The notes below the pieces were generated by a model. It was not told the origin of the DNA. It searched no databases and saw only the letters and a list, made by a program, of their open reading frames with translations. DNA of 64,000 nucleotides from Sediminibacterium sp. (lineage in GTDB: Bacteria > Bacteroidota > Bacteroidia > Chitinophagales > Chitinophagaceae), in NCBI GenBank assembly GCA_016786865.1, contig JAEUVE010000022.1, forward strand, positions 124,001 through 188,000. Direction: 5' to 3'. How positions within the stretch are numbered: the stretch's first letter is position 1; the number at the start of each line of letters is the position of its first letter. The translations under genes and the position numbers were made by a program. Positions 26,104-36,008 of this stretch are shown here, one piece after another.

Positions 26104-26992
26104 CCATACGCTGCAGGGTGTAGTTCTGGCAATAACGGCCGCCCTGCTCTGGTCGGGCAATTTTGTGATCTCCAGAGCTGTAAGCCACAATATTCAGCCT
26201 GTAACCCTGGCTTTTTACAGGTGGCTGACGGCTACCCTCATCATTGCCCCCTTTGCCTGGAAAAAATTTCAGGAAGAAAAGCCCATTATTACAACCAATA
26301 TCCGGTACCTGGTTCTGGTATCCCTCACCGGCATTGCACTGTTCAACACATTTGTTTATGTTGCAGGCCGTTATACCTCAGCCATCAATATGGCCCTGAT
26401 CGGCACCACGTCTTCCCCCATTTTTGCCACGATCATGGCCGTTATTTTCCTGAAGGAAAGGTTAAACGCATTTCGGATAACAGGCATGATCATTTGTATT
26501 TCCGGTATCCTGTTCCTGATTTCCAACGGAAGCTTGAGTAAACTGGCGGCATTTCATTTTTCCAGAGGCGATCTCTGGATTCTGGCCGGCGCTTTTGCCT
26601 TTGCCATTTACAATATTCAGGTTCGGAAAAAACCAGCCGGCATCAGTGCAGTGCATTTTCTTTTTGTGATTTTCGGACTCGGCACATTAATGCTCTTTCC
26701 ATTCTTTCTAAAAGAATGGTTACTGGATACTCCTACCCAATGGAGCCCTGCTCTCCTTGGATCCATTGTTTACCTGGGAGCAGGCACTTCGGTCATTGCC
26801 TTCTTATGCTGGAATATGGCCATTCATCAGCTTGGAGCAGGGAGAACCGTTTTATTCGGCAACCTGATTCCGGTCTTCAGTATTTTTGAAGCCGTTTTAT
26901 TTCTGGGAGAAAAAATGAGTACAGCCCATATTTTCAGCAGCATCACCGTTATTGCCGGATTAACCATTGCCAATCTGAAGCCCCATCGCTAG
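26084..26992 (+). CDS. EamA/DMT-type transporter
   Basis: A metabolite exporter-like membrane protein of 302 residues with about ten transmembrane helices in two EamA repeats, starting VVLAITAALLWSGNFVISR and, in the second half, DLWILAGAFAFAIYNIQVRK. The start is the ATG at 26084, which lies within the last codons of the radical SAM gene (20-bp overlap); an ATG at 26030 would add 18 polar residues that do not fit. Its stop TAG overlaps the next GTG. Members export amino acids, purines or related compounds, and here the cargo may be a product of the operon; that is inference. Confidence 0.9.
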   Translation: MQALRNNHTLQGVVLAITAALLWSGNFVISRAVSHNIQPVTLAFYRWLTATLIIAPFAWKKFQEEKPIITTNIRYLVLVSLTGIALFNTFVYVAGRYTSAINMALIGTTSSPIFATIMAVIFLKERLNAFRITGMIICISGILFLISNGSLSKLAAFHFSRGDLWILAGAFAFAIYNIQVRKKPAGISAVHFLFVIFGLGTLMLFPFFLKEWLLDTPTQWSPALLGSIVYLGAGTSVIAFLCWNMAIHQLGAGRTVLFGNLIPVFSIFEAVLFLGEKMSTAHIFSSITVIAGLTIANLKPHR

Positions 26993-27762
26993 TGGATACA
27001 ATCACGATCATATTACTTTGCAGCTTTGCGTTCCTGGCTGGTTTTGTAGATGCTATTGTGGGCGGTGGCGGATTGATTCAGACGCCTGCCGGTCTGATCC
27101 TGTTGCCGCAATATCCTGTAGCCACTGTTATTGGCTCGCTGAAAATTCCCGCATTCACAGGTACAACATTTGCTGCAAAACAATACCTTCAGAAAGTACA
27201 GGTAAACTGGAAACAGGTAGCCGTGATGGGAACGATTGCATTTTTGGCCGCCTTTGCCGGTTCGGAATTATTGTCGCAGGTGAGTAACCGGTTTATGAAG
27301 CCGGTCATATTTGTAGTACTGATTGGCGTTGCCCTCTATACCTACACGCAAAAATCATTTGGTCAGCATACGCACAAAAATATTCACCCTAAACACCAGT
27401 TCGCCTATTCAATCCTCATCAGCCTGGTCATTGGCTTCTACGATGGATTCATTGGTCCGGGAGCAGGCAGTTTTCTGGTACTGGCTTTTATCGGAGTATT
27501 GGGATATGATTTTTTAAAAGCAGGCGCGCACGCAAAACTCATCAATCTTTCTACCAATCTGGGTTCCATTTTTCTTTTTACGCTGAAAGGGTCTATCCTC
27601 TGGCCTGTTGCAATTCCGATGGCCATCAGCAATGGCATTGGCGGTTTACTGGGTGCAAAACTGGCCATTCACAAAGGCAATAAATTTATCCGGGTATTCT
27701 TTTTATTGGTAATTACTGCTACCTTACTAAGGTTTGGTTACGATATATTCTTCAAATCATGA
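26992..27762 (+). CDS. TauE/SafE (TSUP) family membrane protein
   Basis: A putative anion/sulfonate permease of 256 residues with about eight transmembrane helices and the two TSUP repeats: FVDAIVGGGGLIQTPAGLILLPQYPVATVIGS in the first and GFYDGFIGPGAGSFLVLAFIGVLGYDF in the second. The start is GTG at 26992, overlapping the EamA stop by 1 bp; no ATG fits the family N-terminus. It may export sulfur compounds or organic acids; the substrate is unknown. Its stop overlaps the next ATG by 4 bp. Confidence 0.9.
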   Translation: MDTITIILLCSFAFLAGFVDAIVGGGGLIQTPAGLILLPQYPVATVIGSLKIPAFTGTTFAAKQYLQKVQVNWKQVAVMGTIAFLAAFAGSELLSQVSNRFMKPVIFVVLIGVALYTYTQKSFGQHTHKNIHPKHQFAYSILISLVIGFYDGFIGPGAGSFLVLAFIGVLGYDFLKAGAHAKLINLSTNLGSIFLFTLKGSILWPVAIPMAISNGIGGLLGAKLAIHKGNKFIRVFFLLVITATLLRFGYDIFFKS

Positions 27763-28307
27763 CAACCTATATCTCCCTTTTAAGAGGTATTAATGTAAGC
27801 GGACACCGGACGATCCCAATGGATGCGCTGAAAAAATGCTTTGTTTCCATCGGCTATTCCAATCCGCAACATTATATCCAAAGCGGAAATATCGTATTCA
27901 GCAGTAACGAAAAAGATTCAGAAAAAATAGCAGACAAGATTACAAAAGCCATAGCACATGATTTTGGCTTTGAAGTGCCGGTATTGGTCAGGAGCAACAC
28001 AGCATGGCAGGAGCTGATACACCGGAATCCCTTTTTAAAAAACAAGGACATAGATATAGCCTTTCTGCATGCTTGCTTACTGGAAGATACACCCAACCAA
28101 AAATCCCTTGAAATAATCGGGGCAGGCAACTATGGCCAAGACCGTTTTGAATTGGCCGGCAATATCATATACCTCTTTTGCCCGGGAGGATATGGTAAAA
28201 CCAGATTGAACAACAACTTTTGGGAAAGTAAATTAAAAACCAGGGCAACTACCCGAAACTGGAAAACCATTCAGCAACTTGCTGTAATGGCTGAACAATT
28301 CATTTAA
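27759..28307 (+). CDS. DUF1697 protein
   Basis: It has 182 residues. The start MTTYISLLRGINVSGHRTIPMDALK followed by IGYSNPQHYIQSGNIVFSS is the family signature, and the C-terminus reads TTRNWKTIQQLAVMA, also typical. The function of DUF1697 is unknown; it has a two-domain alpha/beta fold. It overlaps the TSUP stop by 4 bp (ATGA) and lies 9 bp before the DUF1801 gene. It may simply be an operon passenger, because DUF1697 and DUF1801 often occur as housekeeping genes of unclear role. Confidence 0.9.
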   Translation: MTTYISLLRGINVSGHRTIPMDALKKCFVSIGYSNPQHYIQSGNIVFSSNEKDSEKIADKITKAIAHDFGFEVPVLVRSNTAWQELIHRNPFLKNKDIDIAFLHACLLEDTPNQKSLEIIGAGNYGQDRFELAGNIIYLFCPGGYGKTRLNNNFWESKLKTRATTRNWKTIQQLAVMAEQFI

Positions 28308-28316
28308 ACCGGCACT

Positions 28317-28694
28317 ATGAAAACCACAGACACCATCGACGCCTATATTGCATCCTGCCCTGAAAAAGTCCAACCGCTACTTGAACAACTGCGACAAACC
28401 GTACGTAAAGCAGCCCCAGGTGCGGCAGAAGTAATCAGCTACGGCATGCCTGCTTTTAAACAACAGGAGGTACTTGTATACTTTGCAGCGTTCAAACAGC
28501 ATATCGGATTCTACCCCACACCTTCCTGCATCACGGCATTTAAAGCAGAACTCGCAAACTACAAAAGCTCCAAAGGGGCGGTACAGTTTCCCATCACAGA
28601 AAAACTTCCCTTACAGCTGATTGGCAAAATGGTAAGGTTCAGGTTAAAAGAAGCACAGGCCAAAACAAACAAAAAGTCATCAAAATCCAAGTAA
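28317..28694 (+). CDS. DUF1801 protein (YdhG/iron-chaperone-like)
   Basis: It has 125 residues. The motif series IDAYIASCPEKVQPLLEQLRQTVRKAAPGAAEVISYGMPAF, then VLVYFAAFKQHIGFYPTPS, KGAVQFPITEKLP and LIGKMVRFRLKEA identifies the DUF1801 family, which shares a fold with bacterial frataxin-like YdhG. The tail is Lys/Ser-rich. It is the last gene of the ureohydrolase run; its final 15 bp overlap the convergent histidine kinase gene. Confidence 0.9.
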   Translation: MKTTDTIDAYIASCPEKVQPLLEQLRQTVRKAAPGAAEVISYGMPAFKQQEVLVYFAAFKQHIGFYPTPSCITAFKAELANYKSSKGAVQFPITEKLPLQLIGKMVRFRLKEAQAKTNKKSSKSK

Positions 28695-30023
28695 AAAACG
28701 ACTCCCTTTTCCTTCTTCTGAATAAACGGAAATATGTCCCTTGTGCAAACGCATGATCTGCTTGCACAAGTTCAGACCGATGCCGCTTCCGTTCTTTTTA
28801 GTAGTAAAGAATGGTATGAAAATATTATTCAGGATTTCCTGTCCCATTCCGGATCCGTTATCGGTTACCCGGATACTGATTGCATTATTCTGCTCCCGCT
28901 CTGCCGACAAAATAATTCGCGGATGATCCACATCTTTTACCGCATCTGCTGCATTCACAATCAGGTTAATTAAAACCTGTTCAATCAAACTGCTGTCCAG
29001 ATCCTGCATCAGGCCGGGGTCTTTCAGCACAATTTCCAGTTCAATATTTTTCTGTTCCAGCATCGGTGCCATCAGGCGGTAAATGTTCTCAAACAGGTCC
29101 CGGATATAGACCGGTTTTATAGCTGGTTCAGAAACTTTATTCAGATTGCGGTATACCTGTGCAAAACGAAGCAACCCCTCACTGCGCTTTCGAATGGCTT
29201 TCATACCTGCCTCCAGGTCATCTAACAATTCACTGTTGCTGTTTATGTTACCCGCAGATATTTCCAACCTGTTTTGTAAGGTATCTGCAAGAGAAGAAAT
29301 CGGCGCTACCGAGTTCATGATTTCATGTGTAAGTACGCTAAGTAAACGTTGCCATGCAATCGCTTCATTTTCATCAAGCGCTTCATGTACATTCTGAAAA
29401 GCAACCAGCTGGTATCTTTTCTGATCGGTTTCAAATGCCGTAGTCGTAAGCATGATTTTTACCGGCCGGCCCTGCTGCTGCAAATCGATCACCATGCTTT
29501 TACCGGGCTTCAGCTGCATGAGCTGGTGGTAAAGTGGTTCATTCCTTTTGGCAATTGCATGAACAGACCTGAGGTAAGGGATCTGCAAAAGGTTTTTCAG
29601 CGATTCATTCATCCATCCTACTTCACCTGTTGCAGTTTCGTAAGATAAAATACCGGTATCTACCAGTTCCATCATTTGCTGCAGATACTGAAACTGGGTT
29701 TCTTTTTCCCTGCTGATTTCGCGGAATGCCTCATTGATGCTATTGAATCCGGAACGAAGTTTTTTTAGGGCAATCGGGGCCTTTTCCACATTGAATTTTC
29801 TGGAAAAATCACGATAGCGGATACCTTCTGCAAAATTGTCGACCTCCTCCTGCACCTGCATGGCGGAACGGTAAAAAAGAACCAACTGGTAAGCCATCAG
29901 CGGCAACAAAAGCAAAAGCAACTGATATAAGCCGCTTACGATCACAAAAGCAACCGCAGTGATGGTGACAAATAAACATGCCACACGAATCAGCATCCAA
30001 CAAAGAAAAGATTGTGGCTTCAT
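28680..30023 (-). CDS. Membrane-bound sensor histidine kinase (NtrY-like)
   Basis: It has 447 residues. Two N-terminal transmembrane helices (about 8-30 and 33-50) are followed by a linker coil (about 60-110), a PAS-like domain (about 110-215), a HisKA box with [12 protein letters not shown] (phosphoacceptor His around residue 235), and an HATPase domain with N box [11 protein letters not shown]1 DNGSGM and F/G2 [16 protein letters not shown]. The very short periplasmic loop suggests that it senses a membrane or cytoplasmic signal. It lies 6 bp downstream of the NtrC-like regulator and is its likely partner. Confidence 0.92.
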   Translation of the reverse strand: MKPQSFLCWMLIRVACLFVTITAVAFVIVSGLYQLLLLLLPLMAYQLVLFYRSAMQVQEEVDNFAEGIRYRDFSRKFNVEKAPIALKKLRSGFNSINEAFREISREKETQFQYLQQMMELVDTGILSYETATGEVGWMNESLKNLLQIPYLRSVHAIAKRNEPLYHQLMQLKPGKSMVIDLQQQGRPVKIMLTTTAFETDQKRYQLVAFQNVHEALDENEAIAWQRLLSVLTHEIMNSVAPISSLADTLQNRLEISAGNINSNSELLDDLEAGMKAIRKRSEGLLRFAQVYRNLNKVSEPAIKPVYIRDLFENIYRLMAPMLEQKNIELEIVLKDPGLMQDLDSSLIEQVLINLIVNAADAVKDVDHPRIILSAEREQNNAISIRVTDNGSGMGQEILNNIFIPFFTTKKNGSGIGLNLCKQIMRLHKGHISVYSEEGKGSRFLLGF

Positions 30024-30029
30024 GTTGTT

Positions 30030-31385
30030 TTAAATATCATATTTACTGAGTCGTCGATAAAGGGCTGTTCTGGTGATACCCAGCTCTTTTGCAGCCCGGG
30101 TAATATTTCCATGGTGTTTGTCTACCACTCTGCGGATTGTTTGTTTCTCCACATCACTTAGCTGCATATTCTCCGGATAGCTTTCTTCCCCGGAAACGGA
30201 TTCCAATGGAGAAAACAAGAGGTCTGCTACACCTATCTCAGGCCCGTCCGACATAATAACTGCCCGCTCAATGGTATATTGCAATTCACGCACATTACCC
30301 GGAAAATGGTACGACTGAAGTTTTTCCAGTGCCGAAGGATGAAAATGTATATCGGGTTTCAGGTATCGTGCAGCATATATCCTGGCAAAATGTTCTGCCA
30401 GCAAAGGGATGTCTGCTTTCCTTTTACGCAACGGTGGCACAACAATTTCAACCGTATTGATCCTGTAAATCAGGTCTTTGCGAAACCTTTTCTCATTGGC
30501 CAGTTCACTCAGCGGAAGATTGGTAGCACAAATGAGCCTTATATCGATTGATACAGGCTGGTTAGTGCCCAGCCTGGTGACCTGACGATTTTGAAGTACA
30601 CTCAGCAGCCGGGCCTGCTGGTGCAGGGAAATATTTCCGATTTCATCCAGGAACAGGGTTCCTCCATTAGCCGATTCAAAACGACCAATCCGGTCTTCCC
30701 GGGCATCGGTGAATGCTCCTTTTTTGTGTCCAAACAATTCACTTTCAAAAAGACTTTCCGTTAAAGCGCCCACATCTACTTTTACATAGGGCTGGTTCCT
30801 GCGCATCGATTGCTCATGTATGGCAGTTGCAATCAGGTCCTTACCTGTTCCGTTTTCTCCCAGAATCAGAATATTGGCATCTGTAGGGGCTATTTTGGAA
30901 ATCTTGATAAAGATATCTTCCATTTCGGCACTGCTGCCAACAATATTACTGTGTGGAGCTAACAGCTGGTCTTTGCTTTTTTTTTCGCCAACACCATCTG
31001 TTTTTTCCAGAACGGACTCCATTGCAGAAAGCAGTTTGTCGTTGTGCCAGGGCTTCACCATAAAATCTGCGGCGCCCTCTTTCAATGAACGAACTGCCAG
31101 ATCAATGTCGCCGTAGGCTGTGATCATAATGACCTGTACATCCGGTTTAATTTCCCTAATCCTTTTCAGCCAGTAAATGCCTTCGTTCCCGGTGTTGATC
31201 GATGCATTAAAGTTCATATCGAGCAGTACCAGATCAAAAGCATGCTGCAACAACAGTTGTGGTATCTGTTCCGGATTTCTGGTAGTATGCACTTCTTTCA
31301 CTTCTGTGCGCAACAGTACCCTTACCGCTGTAAGCACGTCGGCATCGTCGTCTATGACCAGTATCCTCGCTTTTTTCAAACGCAT
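30030..31385 (-). CDS. NtrC-family sigma-54 response regulator
   Basis: From the ATG at 31385 it has 451 residues. Receiver domain with [10 protein letters not shown], the phosphoacceptor Asp in VLLDMNF and the conserved Lys in FMVKPW. The AAA+ domain has Walker A GENGTGKD, the GAFTDA loop that contacts sigma-54, and Walker [11 protein letters not shown]. The C-terminal Fis-type helix-turn-helix is [20 protein letters not shown]. An open frame extends upstream to 31553 but has no family features and overlaps the repeats in the control region. It probably activates the divergent efflux operon. Confidence 0.94.
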   Translation of the reverse strand: MRLKKARILVIDDDADVLTAVRVLLRTEVKEVHTTRNPEQIPQLLLQHAFDLVLLDMNFNASINTGNEGIYWLKRIREIKPDVQVIMITAYGDIDLAVRSLKEGAADFMVKPWHNDKLLSAMESVLEKTDGVGEKKSKDQLLAPHSNIVGSSAEMEDIFIKISKIAPTDANILILGENGTGKDLIATAIHEQSMRRNQPYVKVDVGALTESLFESELFGHKKGAFTDAREDRIGRFESANGGTLFLDEIGNISLHQQARLLSVLQNRQVTRLGTNQPVSIDIRLICATNLPLSELANEKRFRKDLIYRINTVEIVVPPLRKRKADIPLLAEHFARIYAARYLKPDIHFHPSALEKLQSYHFPGNVRELQYTIERAVIMSDGPEIGVADLLFSPLESVSGEESYPENMQLSDVEKQTIRRVVDKHHGNITRAAKELGITRTALYRRLSKYDI

Positions 31386-31490
31386 ATCAGAACCTGTTTG
31401 ATGATATTGGTTCATCCGGGTACCAAAAATGTACCGGCAAGTTAAGGATTTGATCATTAAGCGATTAGTGAAAACAACGCCTCCGGCAAC

Positions 31491-31527
31491 TGTATCAAAA
31501 CCGAACGGTATTGTATCAAAGCCGAAC
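31491..31527. promoter_or_regulatory. Two phased 16-bp repeats (possible activator sites)
   Basis: TGTATCAAAACCGAAC (31491-31506) and TGTATCAAAGCCGAAC (31512-31527) differ at one base and are spaced by 21 bp, two helical turns. They lie 54-90 bp upstream of the sigma-54-like promoter, a normal place for NtrC-type enhancer sites. Binding is inferred from layout only. Confidence 0.5.
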
Positions 31528-31580
31528 AATTGGACGGATAGAGAAATTTTCAACCGATTGATTTACAGCGATTTTAAAAC

Positions 31581-31596
31581 CTGGCATCATCCTTTC
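31581..31596 (+). promoter_or_regulatory. Sigma-54-like (-24/-12) promoter of the efflux operon
   Basis: CTGGCATCATCCTTTC matches the -24 element TGGCA well and has TT-x-C at the -12 position, though the usual G of the GC pair is T. It sits 49 bp before the GTG start at 31646. Supported by the GAFTDA regulator encoded next door. Confidence 0.45.
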
Positions 31597-31645
31597 AGAA
31601 AGATGAAACATAGCCTGGTATTTAGCAACAATTAAAAGTTTTACA

Positions 31646-32899
31646 GTGGACAGAGTTATTCAACAAAAAAAATGGAGCACCCAAAAGATCCTGATGCTTG
31701 GCCTCGGTATATTGATTACGGCACTGGTAGGCGGTGCCATTTATTCCACCTCCGGAAAAGCTAAACTAAATATAGATCCGGAACGAATCAGCATCAGTGA
31801 AGTTAGCAAAGGGCCATTCAGGGAATATATTCCGGTAAACGGTGTGGTACTTCCTCGAACAACCATTTACCTGGATGCCCTGGAAGGCGGTCGTGTGGAA
31901 GAAAAATTTGTGGAAGATGGCGCCGTAATGAAAAAAGGGCAGCCGATCATGCGCTTATCGAACACCGACCTCGCACTGAGCCTGGTTACACAGGAAACAC
32001 AGGTTTACAACCTGCTCACCCAGATGCAGATTGCGCGGAATGCGGCAGAACAAAACACTGTCAACAGACTGAATCAGGTAACGGACGTAGACAACCAATT
32101 AAAGGAAGCCAGAAGAATTTATGAGCTGAATAAGCACCTTTACGAGCAGAAAGCCATAGGGTTGCAGGAGTTTAAACAATCAGAGAACACATACAATTAC
32201 CAGTTGGAGAAGAAAAGACTGGCACAACAAATCATCAGGCAGGATTCTGTTTCTACCAGGCAGGGAATAGAACAGGCCAAACAGTTGTTTGAAGGTTCCC
32301 GGAATGCACTGGAGTTAACGAGGAAAAAAGTGGGCGACCTGATTGTTCGCGCTCCCATCGACGGACAACTTACTTCGATGGATGCAGAAATAGGCCAGAA
32401 CAAAAGACAGGGCGAAAGACTGGGACAGATTGATGTGCTGAACGGATTTAAAGTAAGGGCAGATATTGATGAACATTATATTTCAAGGGTATTCATTGGA
32501 CTGACCGGCGACTTCAGTTTTGCCAACAAACGCTATCTGTTGAAAATTACTAAAATTTATACCCAGGTTACTGCAGGAAGATTTCAGGTAGATCTTGAAT
32601 TTGTTGGAGAAGTGCCAACAGGAATCCGCAGGGGACAAACCTTACAGATAGGACTTGGACTCAGTGACGAAACACAGGCAATCCTGATCCCGAAGGGGGG
32701 ATTTTTTCAGCAAACGGGAGGAAACTGGATTTTCAAACTCACAGCCGATGGCAGCAAAGCTTTCCGGACAGAGATTCAGCTCAACAGGCAAAACCCCAAC
32801 TACTTTGAAGTGGTTCAGGGACTGAAACCCGGAGAAAAAGTGATCACATCCAGCTATGATCAATATGGCAACATTCAGGAAATCATTCTAAAAAAATAA
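31646..32899 (+). CDS. Periplasmic adaptor of an efflux pump (HlyD/MacA-like)
   Basis: It has 417 residues and is anchored by one N-terminal transmembrane helix (MLGLGILITALVGGAIY). Lipoyl/barrel-sandwich segments (EEKFVEDGAVMKKGQPIMRL and the returning LIVRAPIDGQLTSMDAEIGQ) flank a coiled-coil hairpin (about 115-220) rich in Gln, Glu and Lys. A beta-barrel and a membrane-proximal domain follow. It links an inner-membrane ABC transporter to an outer-membrane channel. The start is GTG at 31646. It is 18 bp from the ATPase gene and heads the four-gene operon. Confidence 0.9.
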   Translation: MDRVIQQKKWSTQKILMLGLGILITALVGGAIYSTSGKAKLNIDPERISISEVSKGPFREYIPVNGVVLPRTTIYLDALEGGRVEEKFVEDGAVMKKGQPIMRLSNTDLALSLVTQETQVYNLLTQMQIARNAAEQNTVNRLNQVTDVDNQLKEARRIYELNKHLYEQKAIGLQEFKQSENTYNYQLEKKRLAQQIIRQDSVSTRQGIEQAKQLFEGSRNALELTRKKVGDLIVRAPIDGQLTSMDAEIGQNKRQGERLGQIDVLNGFKVRADIDEHYISRVFIGLTGDFSFANKRYLLKITKIYTQVTAGRFQVDLEFVGEVPTGIRRGQTLQIGLGLSDETQAILIPKGGFFQQTGGNWIFKLTADGSKAFRTEIQLNRQNPNYFEVVQGLKPGEKVITSSYDQYGNIQEIILKK

Positions 32900-32917
32900 C
32901 TTATAAAATCTATCATC

Positions 32918-33595
32918 ATGATCAAAATAACGAATCTTGAAAAAATTTACCGCACAGAAGAGGTAGAAACCATTGCCCTCAACAAAATTTCACTTGAAAT
33001 CAAAGAGGGAGAATTTGTAGCCATCATGGGACCTTCCGGCTGTGGAAAGTCTACCCTGCTGAATATCCTTGGCTTACTCGACAACCCCAATGGAGGAAGT
33101 TTTCAGTTCAATGGAACCGAAATTTCCGGATACAGCGAAAGGAAACGTGCTGATCTGCGCAAACACAATATTGGGTTTGTATTTCAAAGTTTCAATTTGA
33201 TTGATGAGCTCACTGTTTTTGAAAACGCAGAATTACCCATGATCTATACAGGAATAAAAGCTTCGGAAAGAAAAAAACGCGTGGAAGATGTGCTTGAAAA
33301 AGTACAGATCATGCATCGGAGAAATCACTATCCCCAACAATTATCGGGAGGGCAACAACAAAGGGTTGCTGTTGCCAGAGCTGTAGTAAACCGCCCCAAA
33401 CTGATTCTGGCAGATGAACCTACCGGAAACCTCGATTCTTCCAACGGTAATGAAGTGATGGAGTTATTGACCCAGCTGAACGAACAGGGCACTACCATTG
33501 TTATGGTAACCCACTCCGAACATGATGCAAAATACAGTCACCGGATCATTCGCATGCTGGATGGTCAAACCGTTACTGAAAATATTCTGGCATAA
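32918..33595 (+). CDS. ABC transporter ATPase (MacB/LolD type)
   Basis: It has 225 residues. Walker A GPSGCGKST, Q-loop VFQSFNLID, signature LSGGQQQRVAVARA, Walker B LILADEPTGNLDS and switch His in VMVTHSEHD are all intact. The family powers MacB/LolCDE/FtsX-type mechanotransmission rather than classic transport. It is encoded between adaptor and permease, with the permease 20 bp downstream. Confidence 0.95.
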   Translation: MIKITNLEKIYRTEEVETIALNKISLEIKEGEFVAIMGPSGCGKSTLLNILGLLDNPNGGSFQFNGTEISGYSERKRADLRKHNIGFVFQSFNLIDELTVFENAELPMIYTGIKASERKKRVEDVLEKVQIMHRRNHYPQQLSGGQQQRVAVARAVVNRPKLILADEPTGNLDSSNGNEVMELLTQLNEQGTTIVMVTHSEHDAKYSHRIIRMLDGQTVTENILA

Positions 33596-33615
33596 GTAAT
33601 TCAAAAAAGAAGCAA

Positions 33616-35973
33616 ATGATACTTAATTACATCAGCATTGCCTGGCGAAATATTTTTAAAAACAAAATATTCTCCCTGCTCAATATATCCGGTCTTGCAA
33701 TAGGAATGACCTGTACCATCCTGATCCTGTTATGGGTATACAATGAAAGATACTGGAACCACAGTCAAAAAAATTACAAGGAAATTTACCATACCTATGC
33801 CAACCGGAATTTTAACGGAGAAATCAGTACCGGGCCGGATATGATGTTTCCGCTTCCTCAAACAGCCAAACAGGTATTTCCGGAAATAAAGAAGGGCGCG
33901 ATTGTTTCTTTTGGAGAAACCATGCTCATGACCGTGGGTGATAAAAAAATAAATCGTCAGACCATTACGGTTTCGGATGATTTCTTTGATATGTTCAATT
34001 ATGATTTTATCCAGGGTAATATTGCATCCGCCAAAAATCCGAACGGCATCGTGCTAACAGAAAGTACAGCCAAAGCATTATTCAACAGCACCGATGTAAT
34101 GGGAAAAAACATCCAGCTGCCTGCGAACAAAACGGTAATCGTAAGTGCCGTGGTAAAAGATCCGGAACCTGCCTCCAGCATTAAATTCGAAGGGGTACTC
34201 AACTTTAACCTCATTCCAGAAGAAGTAAAGCGTAATGAAACAGAATGGGTGAATTGCGGCAACAGGGTTTTCTTTCAGATCAGGGAAGGAACAGATATCC
34301 GCAACATGGAGCAAAAAATCCTGAACCTGATCCGTCAAAAATCGCCCAACGAAAATCCAACCACCAGGGGCAGCATCATTTTGCATCCGATGAGCAAATG
34401 GCGTTTGTACGAAGAATTTCGAAATGGTAAAAATACAGGAGGTCGTATCCAGTATGTAAATCTGTTTACTGGCATTGCCATCATTATCCTCATCATTGCC
34501 TGCATCAATTTCATGAACCTCTCTACTGCCCGTTCAGAAAAAAGGGCCAGAGAAGTAGGTATCCGTAAAACGCTCGGGGCTGGCCGGAAACAACTGCTGA
34601 ACCAGTTCCTCACCGAATCTGTATTACTGGCGCTGATTTCGTTTGTGCTTTCCGTTGCCCTGGTATACCTGATTCTCCCGCTGTTCAACCGTTTACTGGA
34701 ACAGACCATTCAAATTCCACTAAACCGCCCGGAACTCTGGGTTACAGCGGGAGCCATTATTCTGGTGACTGGCTTTTTTGCAGGAAGTTACCCGGCATTA
34801 TACCTATCCGGACTGCAACCCATCAAAGTACTCAAAGGCGGATTCACTCCCGGCAAACAAGCCCTGCTTCCCAGGAAAATACTGGTAACTGCTCAGTTCA
34901 TTGTATCCATCATCCTGATTTCAGCAACCATGATCATCTATCAGCAGCTGGATTATGTAAGAAGCAGGGACCTTGGATACGACGTAAAGAACCTGATCAT
35001 GATCGGGTCTTCTGCCAATTCGAATCAGAATTACACAGCGCTAAAAAATGACCTATTGAACACAGGACTGATAGAATCTGTGAACAGGACATCCTCGCCT
35101 ATCAGCAACATTTTTGGATTTACATCCGGGGTAAGCTGGACGGGAGCGCCCAAAGATCCCAATCTGGTCATTGGCTTCCTGTTTGCCGACGATGGCTTTG
35201 CCCAAACAATGAAAGCAAGAATCATTGCCGGCCGCGACTTCAGGATGGGTGATACCAACACAGTCATTTTCAATAAAGAGGCCATTCGCTTAATGGGCAT
35301 TAAGAACCCAATAGGAACGGATGTTACCTGGGCTGGCCGTACCAGAAGAATTGTGGGTGTAGTAGACAATATGATCATGACCTCGCCTTTTGAGCCTGCT
35401 TCCCCATTGATGATTTCCTACGAAAACAAATGGTCGAACAGTACCAATATCCGGATTAAAAGCGGAGCCGATATGGGAAAGGCGCTTACGCAAATCGGAA
35501 ATATATTTAAGCAATACAGCCCCGACAACCCTTTCGAGTATCGCTTTGCTGATGCGGAGTTCAACAACAAATTCAACAACGAAGACCTGATCAGCAGTCT
35601 CTCTGTAATTTTTGCAGGACTGGCCATATTTATCTGTTGTCTTGGTTTGTTTGGTCTTGTTTCATTTGCCATAGAACGAAGAACAAAAGAAATCGGCATC
35701 AGAAAAGTACTGGGGGCCAGCGTGCAGCAATTGCTTTTGCTGATGTCTAAGGAATTTCTGGTACTGGTGGCAATTGCCTTTCTGATTGCCATACCGTTAG
35801 CATGGTGGTTCATGCATGAGTGGCTCAACAATTTCAGCTACAGGATCAACATCGGGCCGGAAGTATTTATACTGGTAGGTTTGGTAACACTGATCATCTG
35901 TATTGCAACGGTAAGCCTGAATGCATTAAAAACCGCAACTGCCAATCCGGTAAAAAGCCTTCGTTCAGAATAA
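33616..35973 (+). CDS. ABC transporter permease, FtsX/MacB type (785 residues)
   Basis: A large permease typical of Bacteroidota, with two FtsX repeats. The N-terminal transmembrane helix (about 20-42) is followed by a MacB-like periplasmic domain (about 45-285), three helices (about 290-385), a further helix near 430, a second periplasmic domain (about 450-660) and the final three helices with the conserved ERRTKEIGIRKVLGAS (the first copy is EKRAREVGIRKTLGAG). The repeat of this cytoplasmic motif confirms the duplication. It works with the preceding ATPase and adaptor. Possible cargo: antimicrobial compounds, peptides or lipids; unknown. Confidence 0.92.
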   Translation: MILNYISIAWRNIFKNKIFSLLNISGLAIGMTCTILILLWVYNERYWNHSQKNYKEIYHTYANRNFNGEISTGPDMMFPLPQTAKQVFPEIKKGAIVSFGETMLMTVGDKKINRQTITVSDDFFDMFNYDFIQGNIASAKNPNGIVLTESTAKALFNSTDVMGKNIQLPANKTVIVSAVVKDPEPASSIKFEGVLNFNLIPEEVKRNETEWVNCGNRVFFQIREGTDIRNMEQKILNLIRQKSPNENPTTRGSIILHPMSKWRLYEEFRNGKNTGGRIQYVNLFTGIAIIILIIACINFMNLSTARSEKRAREVGIRKTLGAGRKQLLNQFLTESVLLALISFVLSVALVYLILPLFNRLLEQTIQIPLNRPELWVTAGAIILVTGFFAGSYPALYLSGLQPIKVLKGGFTPGKQALLPRKILVTAQFIVSIILISATMIIYQQLDYVRSRDLGYDVKNLIMIGSSANSNQNYTALKNDLLNTGLIESVNRTSSPISNIFGFTSGVSWTGAPKDPNLVIGFLFADDGFAQTMKARIIAGRDFRMGDTNTVIFNKEAIRLMGIKNPIGTDVTWAGRTRRIVGVVDNMIMTSPFEPASPLMISYENKWSNSTNIRIKSGADMGKALTQIGNIFKQYSPDNPFEYRFADAEFNNKFNNEDLISSLSVIFAGLAIFICCLGLFGLVSFAIERRTKEIGIRKVLGASVQQLLLLMSKEFLVLVAIAFLIAIPLAWWFMHEWLNNFSYRINIGPEVFILVGLVTLIICIATVSLNALKTATANPVKSLRSE

Positions 35974-36008
35974 AGATTTATTACTCAACTGCATTACTGA
36001 ATGTACAT

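Noticed and set aside
31429-31635. Small open frame in the control region of the efflux operon
   Set aside because: Its VSKPN repeats simply reflect the phased DNA repeats; no conserved domain or start signal.
35820-36008. N-terminal extension of the TolC-family protein into the permease gene
   Set aside because: The extension is antisense-like in composition and precedes a clear signal peptide at 36009.
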